Shown here: positions 16,621 to 25,540 of the stretch, one piece after another
Position numbering within the stretch: position 1 is the first letter of the stretch
Layout: each line of letters starts with the position of its first letter
Virus record (IMG/VR): IMGVR_UViG_3300010389_000014
Coordinates: 5,196-61,606 of that record
DNA length: 56,411 bases
Source of the DNA: a virus
Direction: 5' to 3' (one strand)
Program-made: the position numbers and the translations under genes
Notes under the pieces: generated by a model
What the model saw: the letters and a program-made list of their open reading frames with translations, nothing else
Database searches by the model: none
Told to the model about the DNA's origin: nothing

Positions 16621-19488
16621 TCATATCACTCCTGCAAAGAGGGCATCATTTCTATTTGGACCCATCATTCCGTGCCTTTGGGCATTTCCGTGAAGATTGG
16701 AAACTATGCCTGCGGTACTCAATGGATCTATATATCGAGATGCGCCGCTTTGAGTCTCCACCTGTTGTTGTAGATTATAGTAATCTTCTTGTTCGCCATA
16801 TCCCTGGAAAGCGAAGGTTTCATTTAGGGTCTTCCTCTCTTTGTAGGAGTCATATCCTACTTTTGCGGTTAATGCTCCAGCCAGGATGCCGCCAATAAGA
16901 GGCAAGCGTTTGGTGGCAGCGTGAACACCTTCGGCAGCCGCTAATGCAACCTTGGACAGATCTGCTCCACCCTGACCCCCCATGCTTCTGCCTATTCTGC
17001 CCATATTGACTCTAATATCATTGACCATAGATGCATTAACGAGACCATCGGCTTCGCCCATGTCCCTTACTACATTAAGCCTGCTATAGACGTCACGCAT
17101 CACGCCCATATACCGTGACTTATCGGCGTCATCCATCAACTTGTCCGAGATAAAAGCGCCAACCCTACCAACACCGTCACTTGTGTCCAAGATCGCTGCA
17201 CGGAATGTCATTTCACTCGCATCGCTCCTCATTTGTTTTGAGTTACTAAATACACTCAGAACATTATGGACACCCTCGGCTGCCTTGCCAGAAACCTGAC
17301 CAAAGTCAATAACGTACTTGCCATTAACCGCCTCCAGCTCATCCAGAGCATTGACTACCGCCTCTTGCGATAGTCCTTTGGATCCGGCTATTTTCATGAA
17401 GTCTTCTTCATTCATCGAACTAATGTGACTTATGAGATCAGCCTTCTGCTTTGCCCCCAATTCTACTCCCAGGTTAGCCCTGTACTTGCCGCTCGCCTGT
17501 CTATAAGCCGATACTCTTGCCATCTCCATGGGTCTATTACGGCTTATATTGGCGCCCATATTGATGGATTCGACTTCACCCAAGACCGAGGAGGGCAGTG
17601 TGATGGTGCCCGACCTGCCGATGTATGCGTCTTCGTAGAGCTGAAAACGAGAGACGCCCAAGTCGCCCGTCAACTTAGCTGTTGCCTGCTCTGCGCCGGA
17701 AATAATAGCCTGTACTTCCGAATCCTGCTGAGTGGCTCTCTGCATACCTTCGGTTAGAATCCTTTCTGGTAAGGATAGCCCGGCCAGAAGGTCTCCCGAT
17801 GCCGCTGCTGTTCTCTGGAACTCTCTATACTCGCCAACCGTTGGTAGCGACCCCTTCTGTGACAATTCGCCCGTTGCGTTGAGAAAACCCTTACCTTTGA
17901 TATCTGCGCCAGCAAATTCAGCAAAGGTGTTACCACGGACCGGAATCTGACTCTTCTCTACAGTTCCAACCTTTATTCCCAGGTCTCTCTGCACAAATGC
18001 GTCTTGCTCAATCGGAGTGACACCATACTTAGCAGGGGGGGCGACCTCACCCGAGAGTCCGGCCATCGTATCCTCATAGCTTCCGAATTTGGCTTGGGCT
18101 TTCACGCTTTTTCCGGTTTCTTCGTCCATGACATCTATCATGTTCATATCATAGAGTCTGCGTGTGACCTCCGGATGTAGATGGCCAATATCTGCTATAT
18201 TGGAAACGGGCGTTGGAGCATACGACCGGAAGACCGAAGTCCTTACAAGATCATTTACTTTTTCTCCCTTTTCAGGATCTAATTGTCGAAGTTTGTCCTC
18301 GGACAAGAATTTGAAAAGGTATGATTCAATCATTGTGTCGACATCGGCGGCGTGAACCGTACCGGATCCAGATCTTGCGCCGATCTTAGTGAGGAAGGCG
18401 TCCTCCCCCATGTCTTTCATTATTTCATCTGCGAGGTTGGTTTGCAGAAGCATATTTTCAAGCGAATGGGAGCTTGCAGCCCCGCCAAACTGCAGCTCCT
18501 TAGCCACAGTGAGGTCCGGAACTTTAATCCTGGCTAGTTCAAGAGTGTCAATAATCTTGCCCTGCATATGGTTCTCTGCTTTGATAACCATAGCCTTGAA
18601 CGCAGGATCGTTTTTATACATTGATGTCTTTTTTACACCCTGAAACACCTGCCCAATGTCGAACTGTATATTCTGACCAACAATATGATCAGAGTCCATT
18701 ATTTGGCCTATAAAATCTTGAATGGTTTTTGCGAACACGTCTCCATCGCCAGGTGCACCCTCTACAAAATTGTATCCAACCTGCTTCTGAAGAACCTGTT
18801 CCATGGTCTCTAAAGCGCCAGTGTCCCTGTTAAACAGGGAACCAAGTCTCATTGGCGTGGTCTTTAGGTGCCTGTGGAATGTCTTCTTTGTTGGAGATGA
18901 CACGGTCAAGCGCCCGTTGTCCATTCCGGTCTTGACGCTGTAGGCAGCTATTTCTCGCAAGTTGCCCAAACCCAAGCTCGCTGTCTCAGTGTCAAAAACG
19001 AGAACATTCTTTCCAGCTTCTATCGAAATGTTTTCGGATATTTGTTTTACAAATCCAGGACGTAGTATATTCGAACTCGCCGTGGGCTCACCGGTTAGGT
19101 AATGTTCCCCCATGTTCATTCTATTGAAAACGACTGCCATGGGATTTAATTTGCCGTCCGGTCCCGGTCTGAGATCTACGTCAAAACGACTCAGCTTCTT
19201 ACCGTTACTCGTCGTATGAGAACTTATAGCATCCCCACGCGTGTTAATGTAGTGCTTTAGACCAAGAAGCTCTGAATACTCATTCATTATAGAGTCGCGC
19301 TGGTTCTTGGGCAGGGATCTTATGATTTCACCCATGTTGATAGATGAATCAAATATTTCACCAGCGTCCTCAACACCGGTTGCGACATATAACGCCCTAA
19401 CCTTGGACTCTAAATTGCCCAGCTCTTCAAAAAAGGCATCGCTCTGTTGTTTGGTGAAATCACCAAAACTAATCCTTCCCTGTACCAT
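16621..19488 (-). CDS. Large virion-operon protein with DEDDh 3'-5' exonuclease domain
   Basis: 956 codons. At ~residues 160-400 it carries an exonuclease of DnaQ type: VLVFDTETASLG (DxE), HIVGQNIQFDIGQ (second Asp) and HAADVDTMIES (His and last Asp). Flanks are unfamiliar; the C-terminal third resembles the Gly/Met-rich virion proteins nearby. Context (terminase/tail operon) suggests a protein packaged or injected, or one trimming DNA ends. ATG at 19488 lies 7 bases after AAGGTG; 19491 is also possible. Confidence 0.7.
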   Translation of the reverse strand: MVQGRISFGDFTKQQSDAFFEELGNLESKVRALYVATGVEDAGEIFDSSINMGEIIRSLPKNQRDSIMNEYSELLGLKHYINTRGDAISSHTTSNGKKLSRFDVDLRPGPDGKLNPMAVVFNRMNMGEHYLTGEPTASSNILRPGFVKQISENISIEAGKNVLVFDTETASLGLGNLREIAAYSVKTGMDNGRLTVSSPTKKTFHRHLKTTPMRLGSLFNRDTGALETMEQVLQKQVGYNFVEGAPGDGDVFAKTIQDFIGQIMDSDHIVGQNIQFDIGQVFQGVKKTSMYKNDPAFKAMVIKAENHMQGKIIDTLELARIKVPDLTVAKELQFGGAASSHSLENMLLQTNLADEIMKDMGEDAFLTKIGARSGSGTVHAADVDTMIESYLFKFLSEDKLRQLDPEKGEKVNDLVRTSVFRSYAPTPVSNIADIGHLHPEVTRRLYDMNMIDVMDEETGKSVKAQAKFGSYEDTMAGLSGEVAPPAKYGVTPIEQDAFVQRDLGIKVGTVEKSQIPVRGNTFAEFAGADIKGKGFLNATGELSQKGSLPTVGEYREFQRTAAASGDLLAGLSLPERILTEGMQRATQQDSEVQAIISGAEQATAKLTGDLGVSRFQLYEDAYIGRSGTITLPSSVLGEVESINMGANISRNRPMEMARVSAYRQASGKYRANLGVELGAKQKADLISHISSMNEEDFMKIAGSKGLSQEAVVNALDELEAVNGKYVIDFGQVSGKAAEGVHNVLSVFSNSKQMRSDASEMTFRAAILDTSDGVGRVGAFISDKLMDDADKSRYMGVMRDVYSRLNVVRDMGEADGLVNASMVNDIRVNMGRIGRSMGGQGGADLSKVALAAAEGVHAATKRLPLIGGILAGALTAKVGYDSYKERKTLNETFAFQGYGEQEDYYNLQQQVETQSGASRYIDPLSTAGIVSNLHGNAQRHGMMGPNRNDALFAGVI

Positions 19489-20218
19489 CATCAATCACCT
19501 TAGATTGAGTCTCTATATACACGTCTTGCTCGGATATACCAAGCTTCTTGCGGAGCATTTTTTCACGTTCAATTTCAACTTCGCGAATCTGCTCAAATAC
19601 ATTCGACAAAGCCTGTGCCGTATCGGCATTGCCTTGTCCAATCTTGGCCTTAGCTTCGCGAGTTGCCATAAGACTGTTCCTGAGATCTCTTTTACGCTTG
19701 TGTAGTTTATCCTCAAGATCCACAGCCAAATGCAACTGTTTAGAAAGCAGCGGTTCGCCTTGTGGCGAAACTCCGATAACGTTCTCCTGAATGAAGTCTT
19801 CTTTTGCTAAAAGTTTGGATTTGCGAATATACTGAACTTCTTGGTCCACAAGATCACGAATCATCGAGACTTCTACTAGGTTGTTCGGATCCACGCTCAA
19901 TTCGTTGATGTAATCTTCTGTGAATTGTCTAATCATGGACATCTCTATGGGACACGGTTTCCCAACTGGTGCAATGTGTTTCTGTTCCAGCGGACACGTA
20001 TCTGCGAAAGTGCATCGACTACCTTTGCACTTCATCGGAATAGACGCGAACATTGAGGTTTTAGTCCTCGATGGGCGAAGTTCTTCTAGTACCAAATCTT
20101 TTTGGTCATCAGTCCAATCATCCGGGAAATATAGGTCTGGACGTAGTTCGCTAAAGTGCTCTAGAAAATCTGCCTTACTCTTCCTTAGCTCTATTTCTTT
20201 TTTAGTTTCTCTATCCAT
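19469..20218 (-). CDS. Charged protein with Cys cluster, possibly packaging-related
   Basis: 249 residues, strongly charged and helical. A compact Cys region (KCKGSRCTFADTCPLEQKH...GKPCPIE, ~residues 62-90) could bind zinc or an Fe-S cluster. Start chosen at 20218, just after the stop of the preceding zinc gene (TGA, four bases, ATG); an upstream in-frame ATG at 20275 would overlap it. In this operon a small-terminase or DNA-binding role is conceivable but unproven. Confidence 0.55.
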   Translation of the reverse strand: MDRETKKEIELRKSKADFLEHFSELRPDLYFPDDWTDDQKDLVLEELRPSRTKTSMFASIPMKCKGSRCTFADTCPLEQKHIAPVGKPCPIEMSMIRQFTEDYINELSVDPNNLVEVSMIRDLVDQEVQYIRKSKLLAKEDFIQENVIGVSPQGEPLLSKQLHLAVDLEDKLHKRKRDLRNSLMATREAKAKIGQGNADTAQALSNVFEQIREVEIEREKMLRKKLGISEQDVYIETQSKVIDDGTGKD

Positions 20219-20222
20219 TTCT

Positions 20223-20399
20223 TCAGCCACTTTGCATTGACCCCCATTCTTCTTTGGTTCTTTCCCCTTCTTCATAGAATTGGTTGAGATACATCAAGCA
20301 GTTGTCGCAGAGGTATGTCCAGGCCTGTTTATTGGTCGTATCGAACTGTCTTATGACCATCAATTCCAGGCGATCATTCTGACATCTGGGACATTGCAT
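20223..20399 (-). CDS. Small zinc-ribbon protein
   Basis: 58 residues: MQCPRCQND, then YLCDNCLMYL, two CxxC pairs 24 residues apart, a classic zinc ribbon. ATG at 20399 has AGAGGT six bases upstream. Overlaps the end of the preceding gene by 26 bp. Likely nucleic-acid binding or a protein adaptor. Confidence 0.65.
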   Translation of the reverse strand: MQCPRCQNDRLELMVIRQFDTTNKQAWTYLCDNCLMYLNQFYEEGERTKEEWGSMQSG

Positions 20400-20808
20400 T
20401 TTTTACCTCTTCTTTGGCTCTTTGCAGGCCTGCCTCAAGCATTACCTGTATTTTAGCATTGTCGGTTGAGGTAAACAATGAGACCTGTTCGATCTCAGCC
20501 GGAGTCAACCACTCGCTGAGCCTATACCGAGAGCCACCACAGTCTTCACAGTAATCGCCCTCACGACAACCACAACTCTCGATCAGGTCTAGCGCTTCGA
20601 ATGCTTCAGCGACGTTTAGCCATCTGGCTCTAAAGGATTTCTTTACCTGCTCCTTGAAAGCCCTCAGTTTTGCTGGATCTTCGGTAATCATTGTTCCGAA
20701 ATCCAAGCACTGCTTCATAAGCTCTGTATTTGAACGATATAGGAAGTTCGGCATTTCGAAATTCCCGTAGTCGTCCACGTAGGAGCGCCAATCTGAATAT
20801 CTAGACAT
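20374..20808 (-). CDS. Hypothetical protein with Cys-rich motif
   Basis: 144 residues. Aromatic N-terminus (SDWRSYVDDYGNF), central CGCREGDYCEDCGGSRYRLS that could bind zinc, helical acidic C-terminus. Family unknown. Between basic virion-like proteins and packaging genes. Confidence 0.55.
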   Translation of the reverse strand: MSRYSDWRSYVDDYGNFEMPNFLYRSNTELMKQCLDFGTMITEDPAKLRAFKEQVKKSFRARWLNVAEAFEALDLIESCGCREGDYCEDCGGSRYRLSEWLTPAEIEQVSLFTSTDNAKIQVMLEAGLQRAKEEVKNAMSQMSE

Positions 20809-20837
20809 ATATCATCTCTCTCTTTTCTCTTCTAACA

Positions 20838-21413
20838 TTAAGTCATTCCACCAATAGCTCTACTCGATCTATATGATTCAAAACTTTGCAAAGCACCGCT
20901 GCTCAAACCTATGTTCTGCCCCCGTAAGCGACGGGTGACCAGGGTGTTTTGGTTGGCCCAATTTGGATCTTGATTACCGGTCATTGCCATGGATCCGGCA
21001 TAGATGCCAGCTCCCATCACGGCTCTCTTCTTTGTGGTGGCCAACCTCTGTGTATAGGCTTTCCTGCCAGCAGCACTAGCATTAGTGCGCATACCCTTTA
21101 CTGCTGCTGCATCGCCGCCCAAAAATCCCACCGTGCCTCGCCGCATATTCGTGGGCATTCGGGAAAATGCTCTCTGCTGGCTTTTTAGTGTCGCATCATA
21201 AGTGGCGCTTTCTGCTCTTCGTGCGGCCCTAGTAAAGGGCCTTAGCATTCGCCCCCCGACTCTATTCGATACAGCCCCACTGACCCTATCCGGTATAGCC
21301 CTACCCACACTTGCGCCCATGCCATCGAGACTAGAGACTACACCTTCGGCAGCTCGTCCGTAACCGCGCCACGCAGCTCCTGCGCCCCTGACCACTTTGC
21401 CAAATCCCAACAT
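20838..21413 (-). CDS. Basic Gly/Arg/Ala-rich protein
   Basis: 191 residues, strongly basic (RPFTRAARRAESATYD, NMRRGTVGFLGG) with a small hydrophobic stretch (RAVMGAGIYAGSMAM). Same low-complexity style as the proteins at 14608 and 15798. Could be a DNA-condensing internal virion protein. No family recognised. Confidence 0.5.
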   Translation of the reverse strand: MLGFGKVVRGAGAAWRGYGRAAEGVVSSLDGMGASVGRAIPDRVSGAVSNRVGGRMLRPFTRAARRAESATYDATLKSQQRAFSRMPTNMRRGTVGFLGGDAAAVKGMRTNASAAGRKAYTQRLATTKKRAVMGAGIYAGSMAMTGNQDPNWANQNTLVTRRLRGQNIGLSSGALQSFESYRSSRAIGGMT

Positions 21414-21415
21414 GA

Positions 21416-21670
21416 TTATCTACGGAATCCTGATCTAGTGTTGCGCACATTTGCCGCAACTGACATACCACTTGACGTGATGAGACCGGTGCGCACTTTC
21501 TTTTGGCGCATTGAAGAATGCCCTCTACCTCTCATGGCCTGTCGGGTATTCATTGTCTTCGTGACACCCCTTGACGTAGCGGTGCCCATCTTCGCTGCTG
21601 CACGATTGCTTCGTGTGGCAGGGGCTGATCTGATACTGCGAGTTGCTTTTTGACCTACTTTAGCTAGCAT
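21416..21670 (-). CDS. Very basic small protein
   Basis: 84 residues with many Arg, Lys, Ser and Thr and almost no acid (ATRSIRSAPATRSNRAAA; RGRGHSSMRQKKVRTG). Overlaps the stop of the AAA+ gene. Probably binds DNA or RNA, e.g. a packaged protamine-like protein. Confidence 0.5.
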   Translation of the reverse strand: MLAKVGQKATRSIRSAPATRSNRAAAKMGTATSRGVTKTMNTRQAMRGRGHSSMRQKKVRTGLITSSGMSVAANVRNTRSGFRR

Positions 21671-23045
21671 TGGTGGCCTTCTTTCTTTGGATGGGTGGTT
21701 GTTTCTTCACCACGTCAACTTTGAAATCTTCATCAAATGAGATCATCATTTCTGATCCCTTCTTTAAATTGTAATCCAAAATCGTATCCGCCATCAGGTT
21801 CTCAATGCGATCTGTGCGTATTTTGGCCATACCTCTGGCACCCTGAACGGTATCGACGCCTTCGTGAATCAAGGCCTCTACGACGCTTTCATCAAATACT
21901 GCTTTGATGCCAACCTTAGACATTTTCTGCTTGGTATTATCGAGTTCTAGTTCAGCTATCTTCTTGTATTGCGATACTGAAAGGTGTTTGAATATAATTA
22001 TGTCATTTATCCTATTTAAGAACTCCGGTTTAAAGTGATTTTTAATCGCTTCCTGAGTTTTGTCCACAACCATTGAGTGGTCCGGCAGTTCTTTAGTCTT
22101 CATTGTAGAATCGATTCGTGCACCGAATCCCGTCTGCTTTCCGGTCATTTCTTTGACGATCTTGTCGTTGCCGAGGTTCGTGGTCATGATTATCACACAG
22201 TCGCGAAAATCTAAAGTGACTCCACGAGAATCTGTCAGTTTACCTTCATCAAACAGTCTTAAGAAGATATTCCATATGGATTCGTGAGCCTTTTCAACTT
22301 CATCTAACAATAGGACTGTTCTACCGTTTTTTTCGGCAATCTTTGATAGAACTCCGCCCTTATCATCATCATAACCTATGTACGATGGTGGGGCACCGAG
22401 AAGTGTCATTACTTGGTGCTTTTCTTGGTACTCGCCACAATCAACTCTGCTGATTTCGTATCTTGAACCATACAAATGCTGATGGATTGATTTAGCCAAA
22501 TGCGTTTTACCTACACCAGAAGATCCGGCAAACAAAAAGACCCCTAAGGGCTTATTCGGTTCGCCCAGCCCCGTAACTGTTCTCTTCAAAGATTGCAGCA
22601 CTGAAGTTATTGCTTCATCTTGGCCAACTACGTGTTCTGTGAGTTGATCTTCAAATGTGAGAATCTTATTTCGAGTTAAAGTCCTAGTTCTTCTTTTCTT
22701 CTTTTTGGCAACTTCGATGTCGGTTGTGTTGGTGATCTTTGTTGGCTCGAGAGTCAGGTAAGAATTGGTAACCCAGTTCTCGAGGTCCAAGCCCGGATTT
22801 AGTGATATACAACCCTTGTACAATGCCTGTATGGTTCTCTTTGCCGCGTCGGGGGTCATCAGCTTGAGTTGGGGTTTAACTTCTGTGTTTATGTTATAGA
22901 TAAAGTGGCTTAGAACGGCTTGCATGAAATTAGCTTCCGTATGAGGTGCTAACGATGACAAGAATTCATCTACCTCTATCGGGAGCAGAGCTTTGAACTT
23001 AACATAGCAGTCTAGCTCTGCGTAACGTATTTCATAAAGTCGCAT
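21660..23045 (-). CDS. ClpB-like AAA+ ATPase with phage-specific N-terminus
   Basis: 461 residues. N-terminal ~110 residues are unlike Clp proteins; then a basic linker (KKKKRRTRTL) and a ClpA/B D2-type AAA+ domain: VVGQDEAI, Walker A AGSSGVGKTHLAKS, GAPPSYIGYDD (pore loop), Walker B VLLLDEVEKAHE, sensor TTNLG, FLNRINDIIIF (Arg finger), and a C-terminal small domain with GARGM. Length suits a single-ring unfoldase. First gene of the late operon; may remodel virion or host proteins. SD AGGTAGGGG upstream. Confidence 0.85.
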   Translation of the reverse strand: MRLYEIRYAELDCYVKFKALLPIEVDEFLSSLAPHTEANFMQAVLSHFIYNINTEVKPQLKLMTPDAAKRTIQALYKGCISLNPGLDLENWVTNSYLTLEPTKITNTTDIEVAKKKKRRTRTLTRNKILTFEDQLTEHVVGQDEAITSVLQSLKRTVTGLGEPNKPLGVFLFAGSSGVGKTHLAKSIHQHLYGSRYEISRVDCGEYQEKHQVMTLLGAPPSYIGYDDDKGGVLSKIAEKNGRTVLLLDEVEKAHESIWNIFLRLFDEGKLTDSRGVTLDFRDCVIIMTTNLGNDKIVKEMTGKQTGFGARIDSTMKTKELPDHSMVVDKTQEAIKNHFKPEFLNRINDIIIFKHLSVSQYKKIAELELDNTKQKMSKVGIKAVFDESVVEALIHEGVDTVQGARGMAKIRTDRIENLMADTILDYNLKKGSEMMISFDEDFKVDVVKKQPPIQRKKATNAS

Positions 23046-23358
23046 AGGCCCCTACCTTGTATAATATATGAATATAGTACTATAATACCACGTTTTCTGC
23101 TGAATCCTGAGTATCTACGTCCATTTTTATCGCAAAGACGATTTAAGACATAAGGGTGGCTAGTAGGGAAGGGTATGATATGTCTTTAGATTATAAAGAG
23201 ATGGTTTATCAAAGCGTTTGGTAAACATCATTGTTTTAGGGATGCTGTCTGATACTCCATTCTGTGCGGAATATGAGTTGCGATCTCTGATGCCTACGGC
23301 TTCTCTGTATTTAGAGGTTATCACACGTTGTCAAATTTTCCAAAAGTTCCTGGAACAC
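23046..23358. other. AT-rich intergenic stretch upstream of the AAA+ gene
   Basis: No convincing gene. 23060-23092 is AT-rich with several TATA-type hexamers (on the minus strand TATTATAGT and TATTATAC), so the late operon promoter is probably here, but I cannot fix a -35/-10 pair. Confidence 0.4.
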
Positions 23359-23359
23359 G

Positions 23360-23390
23360 AAAAACCCCCAGGCGTTAACCTGAGGGCTTC
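23360..23390 (-). terminator. Rho-independent terminator
   Basis: On the minus strand: hairpin CCCTCAGG / CCTGGGGG (one mismatch) with a 6-base loop, followed by TTTTTCG. It lies 39 bases after the stop of the small gene at 23429-23605. Confidence 0.75.
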
Positions 23391-23428
23391 TCGGACCAAA
23401 TAAAATATGATATTGAATTAGGCAGAAG

Positions 23429-23605
23429 TCAATCTAACTTCAAACCTTCTTCCCAAGAGTCCAGAGACTCTATGGCAGGGATTCCTGGGAGCGGGAGTTT
23501 ACCTATCGCTCGCCAGTACTTAATAAGATACCCCATGTCATCTGCTTTGTCAAGTTCGATGCGAGCTAGTCGTTTGGGGCCACTGTAAGGGTCGTATCCT
23601 TTCAT
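23429..23605 (-). CDS. Small protein, divergent from recA operon
   Basis: 58 residues, MKGYDPYSGPKRL... ending EEGLKLD. Mixed charge, no known motif. Stands alone between its own promoter region and a terminator, an arrangement often seen for regulatory or host-takeover proteins. SD is a weak GGATATTTT. Confidence 0.55.
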   Translation of the reverse strand: MKGYDPYSGPKRLARIELDKADDMGYLIKYWRAIGKLPLPGIPAIESLDSWEEGLKLD

Positions 23606-23622
23606 AAAATATCCTATCTCGG

Positions 23623-23651
23623 TTGCTGTACAATGGTCTATGGTATATAGT
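23623..23651 (+). promoter_or_regulatory. Promoter for recA operon, leaderless transcript likely
   Basis: -35 TTGCTG (23623-23628), 17 bases, -10 TATAGT (23646-23651); the ATG follows 7 bases later at 23659 and there is no ribosome site. This geometry puts the start of transcription at or within a base of the ATG. Confidence 0.65.
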
Positions 23652-23658
23652 ATAGCAC

Positions 23659-23856
23659 ATGACTAAATCAGATAAAAAGGCACTTCCAGCTTACGAGCAG
23701 AACCCCAACCTTCACTTAAAGAAGCTCAGAGAGTTTAGGGCAGAAGTGAAGAGATACTACACAGGCGAGGATCAAGAGATCCTACTTGCGGGTACTGATG
23801 CGAAGATCTCGGAAGTAATCAAAAAGTTGGAAAATGAGGAACGATATAGTGACTGA
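23659..23856 (+). CDS. Small charged protein before recA
   Basis: 65 residues, Lys/Glu-rich and helical (LREFRAEVKRYYTGEDQEI). Begins at the probable leaderless start and overlaps the recA start by 8 bp (GTGACTGA). Unknown; coupling to recA suggests a recombination accessory protein or a leader gene. Confidence 0.6.
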   Translation: MTKSDKKALPAYEQNPNLHLKKLREFRAEVKRYYTGEDQEILLAGTDAKISEVIKKLENEERYSD

Positions 23857-24859
23857 AGATATCTCAAAACAGCTAGAAATAGCAATGGCCGCACTCAACA
23901 AGTTGCATGGGGTCGGAACTATTTTCAGTTTTGATGATGACGAAGTATATGAGTGGCCAGCGATCCCAACCGGTGCCCTGACTCTAGATAAGGCGTTAGG
24001 TATTGGTGGATTGCCAGAAGGTAGAATCGTAGAAATTTACGGTCCAGAATCCTCAGGTAAAACGACTCTGGCTGCAAGCGTTGTTGCGGAAGCCCAAAAA
24101 CTTGGGCATGTATGCGCATTCATCGATACTGAGCATGCGTTGGACCCAGCATACCTAAAGCAGATCGGAGTACGCTTCGATAAGCTGCTCATCTCTCAGC
24201 CGGACTATGGAGAGCAGGCTCTGGATGTTGCGGAAACTTTGATCTCCACAGGAAACATCAAAGTACTCGTCATAGACTCTGTGGCTCGTCTCACACCCAA
24301 GGTAGAGCTTGAGGGCGAGATGGGAGACCAGCAGATGGGTCTACAGGCCAGACTGATGTCCAAGGCCATGAGAAAGCTTACGAGCAAGGCTAGCGAAACA
24401 AAGACTTTGGTTATCTTCATCAATCAGATTCGTGAGAAGATCGGTGTCATGTTTGGTTCGCCTGAGACCACCCCTGGTGGCCGTGCACTTCCGTTTGCTG
24501 CATCAGTGAGACTGGACATCCGCAAGAGAGAAGTTATCAAGGCCAAGGACGGATCGGGTCAGACCGGAGTACGTGCAAGAGTGCGGGTCGTCAAGAATAA
24601 GATGGCTCCGCCACTCAAGGAAGCAGAGTTCGATATCCTCTACGGACATGGCATTTCTGAGATGGGTTGCATCTTCGATGTGGCTCTACAGGAAGGGCTC
24701 TTTGTTCAGTCTGGAGCCTGGGTCAAATTGGGCGAAGATATACTAGGGTATAAAGCTGGCGAGTCATTTTCTCAAGGCCGCGATAATGCTATTTTAACTC
24801 TGGCCTCGGATTTAGACCTCGCTGAAAAAATCAGAGAAAAAGTCCTGGCTCATGATTGA
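23849..24859 (+). CDS. recA: RecA recombinase
   Basis: 336 residues from GTG at 23849, which has GAGGA upstream; an ATG at 23834 in the same frame is the alternative. Walker A YGPESSGKTT, ALDPAYLKQIGV, Walker B VLVIDSVARLTP, the L1-loop core EMGDQQMGLQARLMSKAM, FINQIREKIGVMFG before the L2 loop and TTPGGRALPF in it. Shorter than cellular RecA, with a reduced C-terminus. Forms filaments on ssDNA and catalyses strand exchange in phage recombination and repair. Confidence 0.95.
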   Translation: MTEDISKQLEIAMAALNKLHGVGTIFSFDDDEVYEWPAIPTGALTLDKALGIGGLPEGRIVEIYGPESSGKTTLAASVVAEAQKLGHVCAFIDTEHALDPAYLKQIGVRFDKLLISQPDYGEQALDVAETLISTGNIKVLVIDSVARLTPKVELEGEMGDQQMGLQARLMSKAMRKLTSKASETKTLVIFINQIREKIGVMFGSPETTPGGRALPFAASVRLDIRKREVIKAKDGSGQTGVRARVRVVKNKMAPPLKEAEFDILYGHGISEMGCIFDVALQEGLFVQSGAWVKLGEDILGYKAGESFSQGRDNAILTLASDLDLAEKIREKVLAHD

Positions 24860-25016
24860 GAAAGTAACTTACTATGACGTATGTCCAGAGTGTGAATCAC
24901 TTGAGATCGTCATGAGAGAATCTTTGGTTGATGGTGAGGTATTAACATTCTGGTGTCGTATTTGTGGCGCAGAATGGGATGACTATATTGAAGACATCAA
25001 AAGAGAGTACGGTTAA
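24852..25016 (+). CDS. Small zinc-ribbon protein
   Basis: 54 residues, MIEKVTYYDVCPECESLE then FWCRICGAEWDDY: two CxxC pairs, 20 residues apart. Overlaps the recA stop by 8 bp, so co-translated. Zinc binding is sure from the pattern; the partner is unknown. Confidence 0.7.
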   Translation: MIEKVTYYDVCPECESLEIVMRESLVDGEVLTFWCRICGAEWDDYIEDIKREYG

Positions 25017-25036
25017 GCAACTAAAACTATTCAACG

Positions 25037-25540
25037 ATGAAGAATACACTCAAGCTATACGGCAACAAGCATCTGAAGAACCCCACCCAGTCGGTAACTA
25101 CCTTTGGTACGACAAGCATTTCTTTGGCTGAGCGTCTCCGCGCAAAGTGCCGACAACACAATGGTTTAGGCTTAGCAGCTAACCAATTGGGATTTCAGGA
25201 ATCGGCTTTTACCTTCTTGCATGAAGGCGAACTGAAAATGGCGTTTAACCCTCTGTTGAAAGATATAGAGGGTTACGTCCTTATGAGAGAGGGTTGTCTT
25301 TCTTTCCCCGGAATGTATTACGACATAGGGCGTGCAGAACTATGTGTGATAGCCGCCCAAGACGAATATGGCGACAGTTACGAGTTAGAGCTGAAAGGGT
25401 GGCCAGCCCGTTGTGTTCAGCATGAGAGTGAGCATCTACTTGGTGTTACTATGTTAGATAAGTTAAATGACGTACAACTAAAGGACTTTAGATTACGATG
25501 GCCAAAGAAAAGATCAGAGTATTTATCTCAACAACGATAG
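25037..25540 (+). CDS. def: Peptide deformylase
   Basis: 167 residues. All three metal-site motifs: GLGLAANQLG, EGCLSFPG (Cys ligand) and QHESEHLLG (HExxH). Removes the formyl group from new proteins. Phage versions are short, as here, with little C-terminal extension. Encoding its own enzyme may secure maturation of abundant phage proteins. The ATG has only a weak ribosome site. Confidence 0.92.
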   Translation: MKNTLKLYGNKHLKNPTQSVTTFGTTSISLAERLRAKCRQHNGLGLAANQLGFQESAFTFLHEGELKMAFNPLLKDIEGYVLMREGCLSFPGMYYDIGRAELCVIAAQDEYGDSYELELKGWPARCVQHESEHLLGVTMLDKLNDVQLKDFRLRWPKKRSEYLSQQR

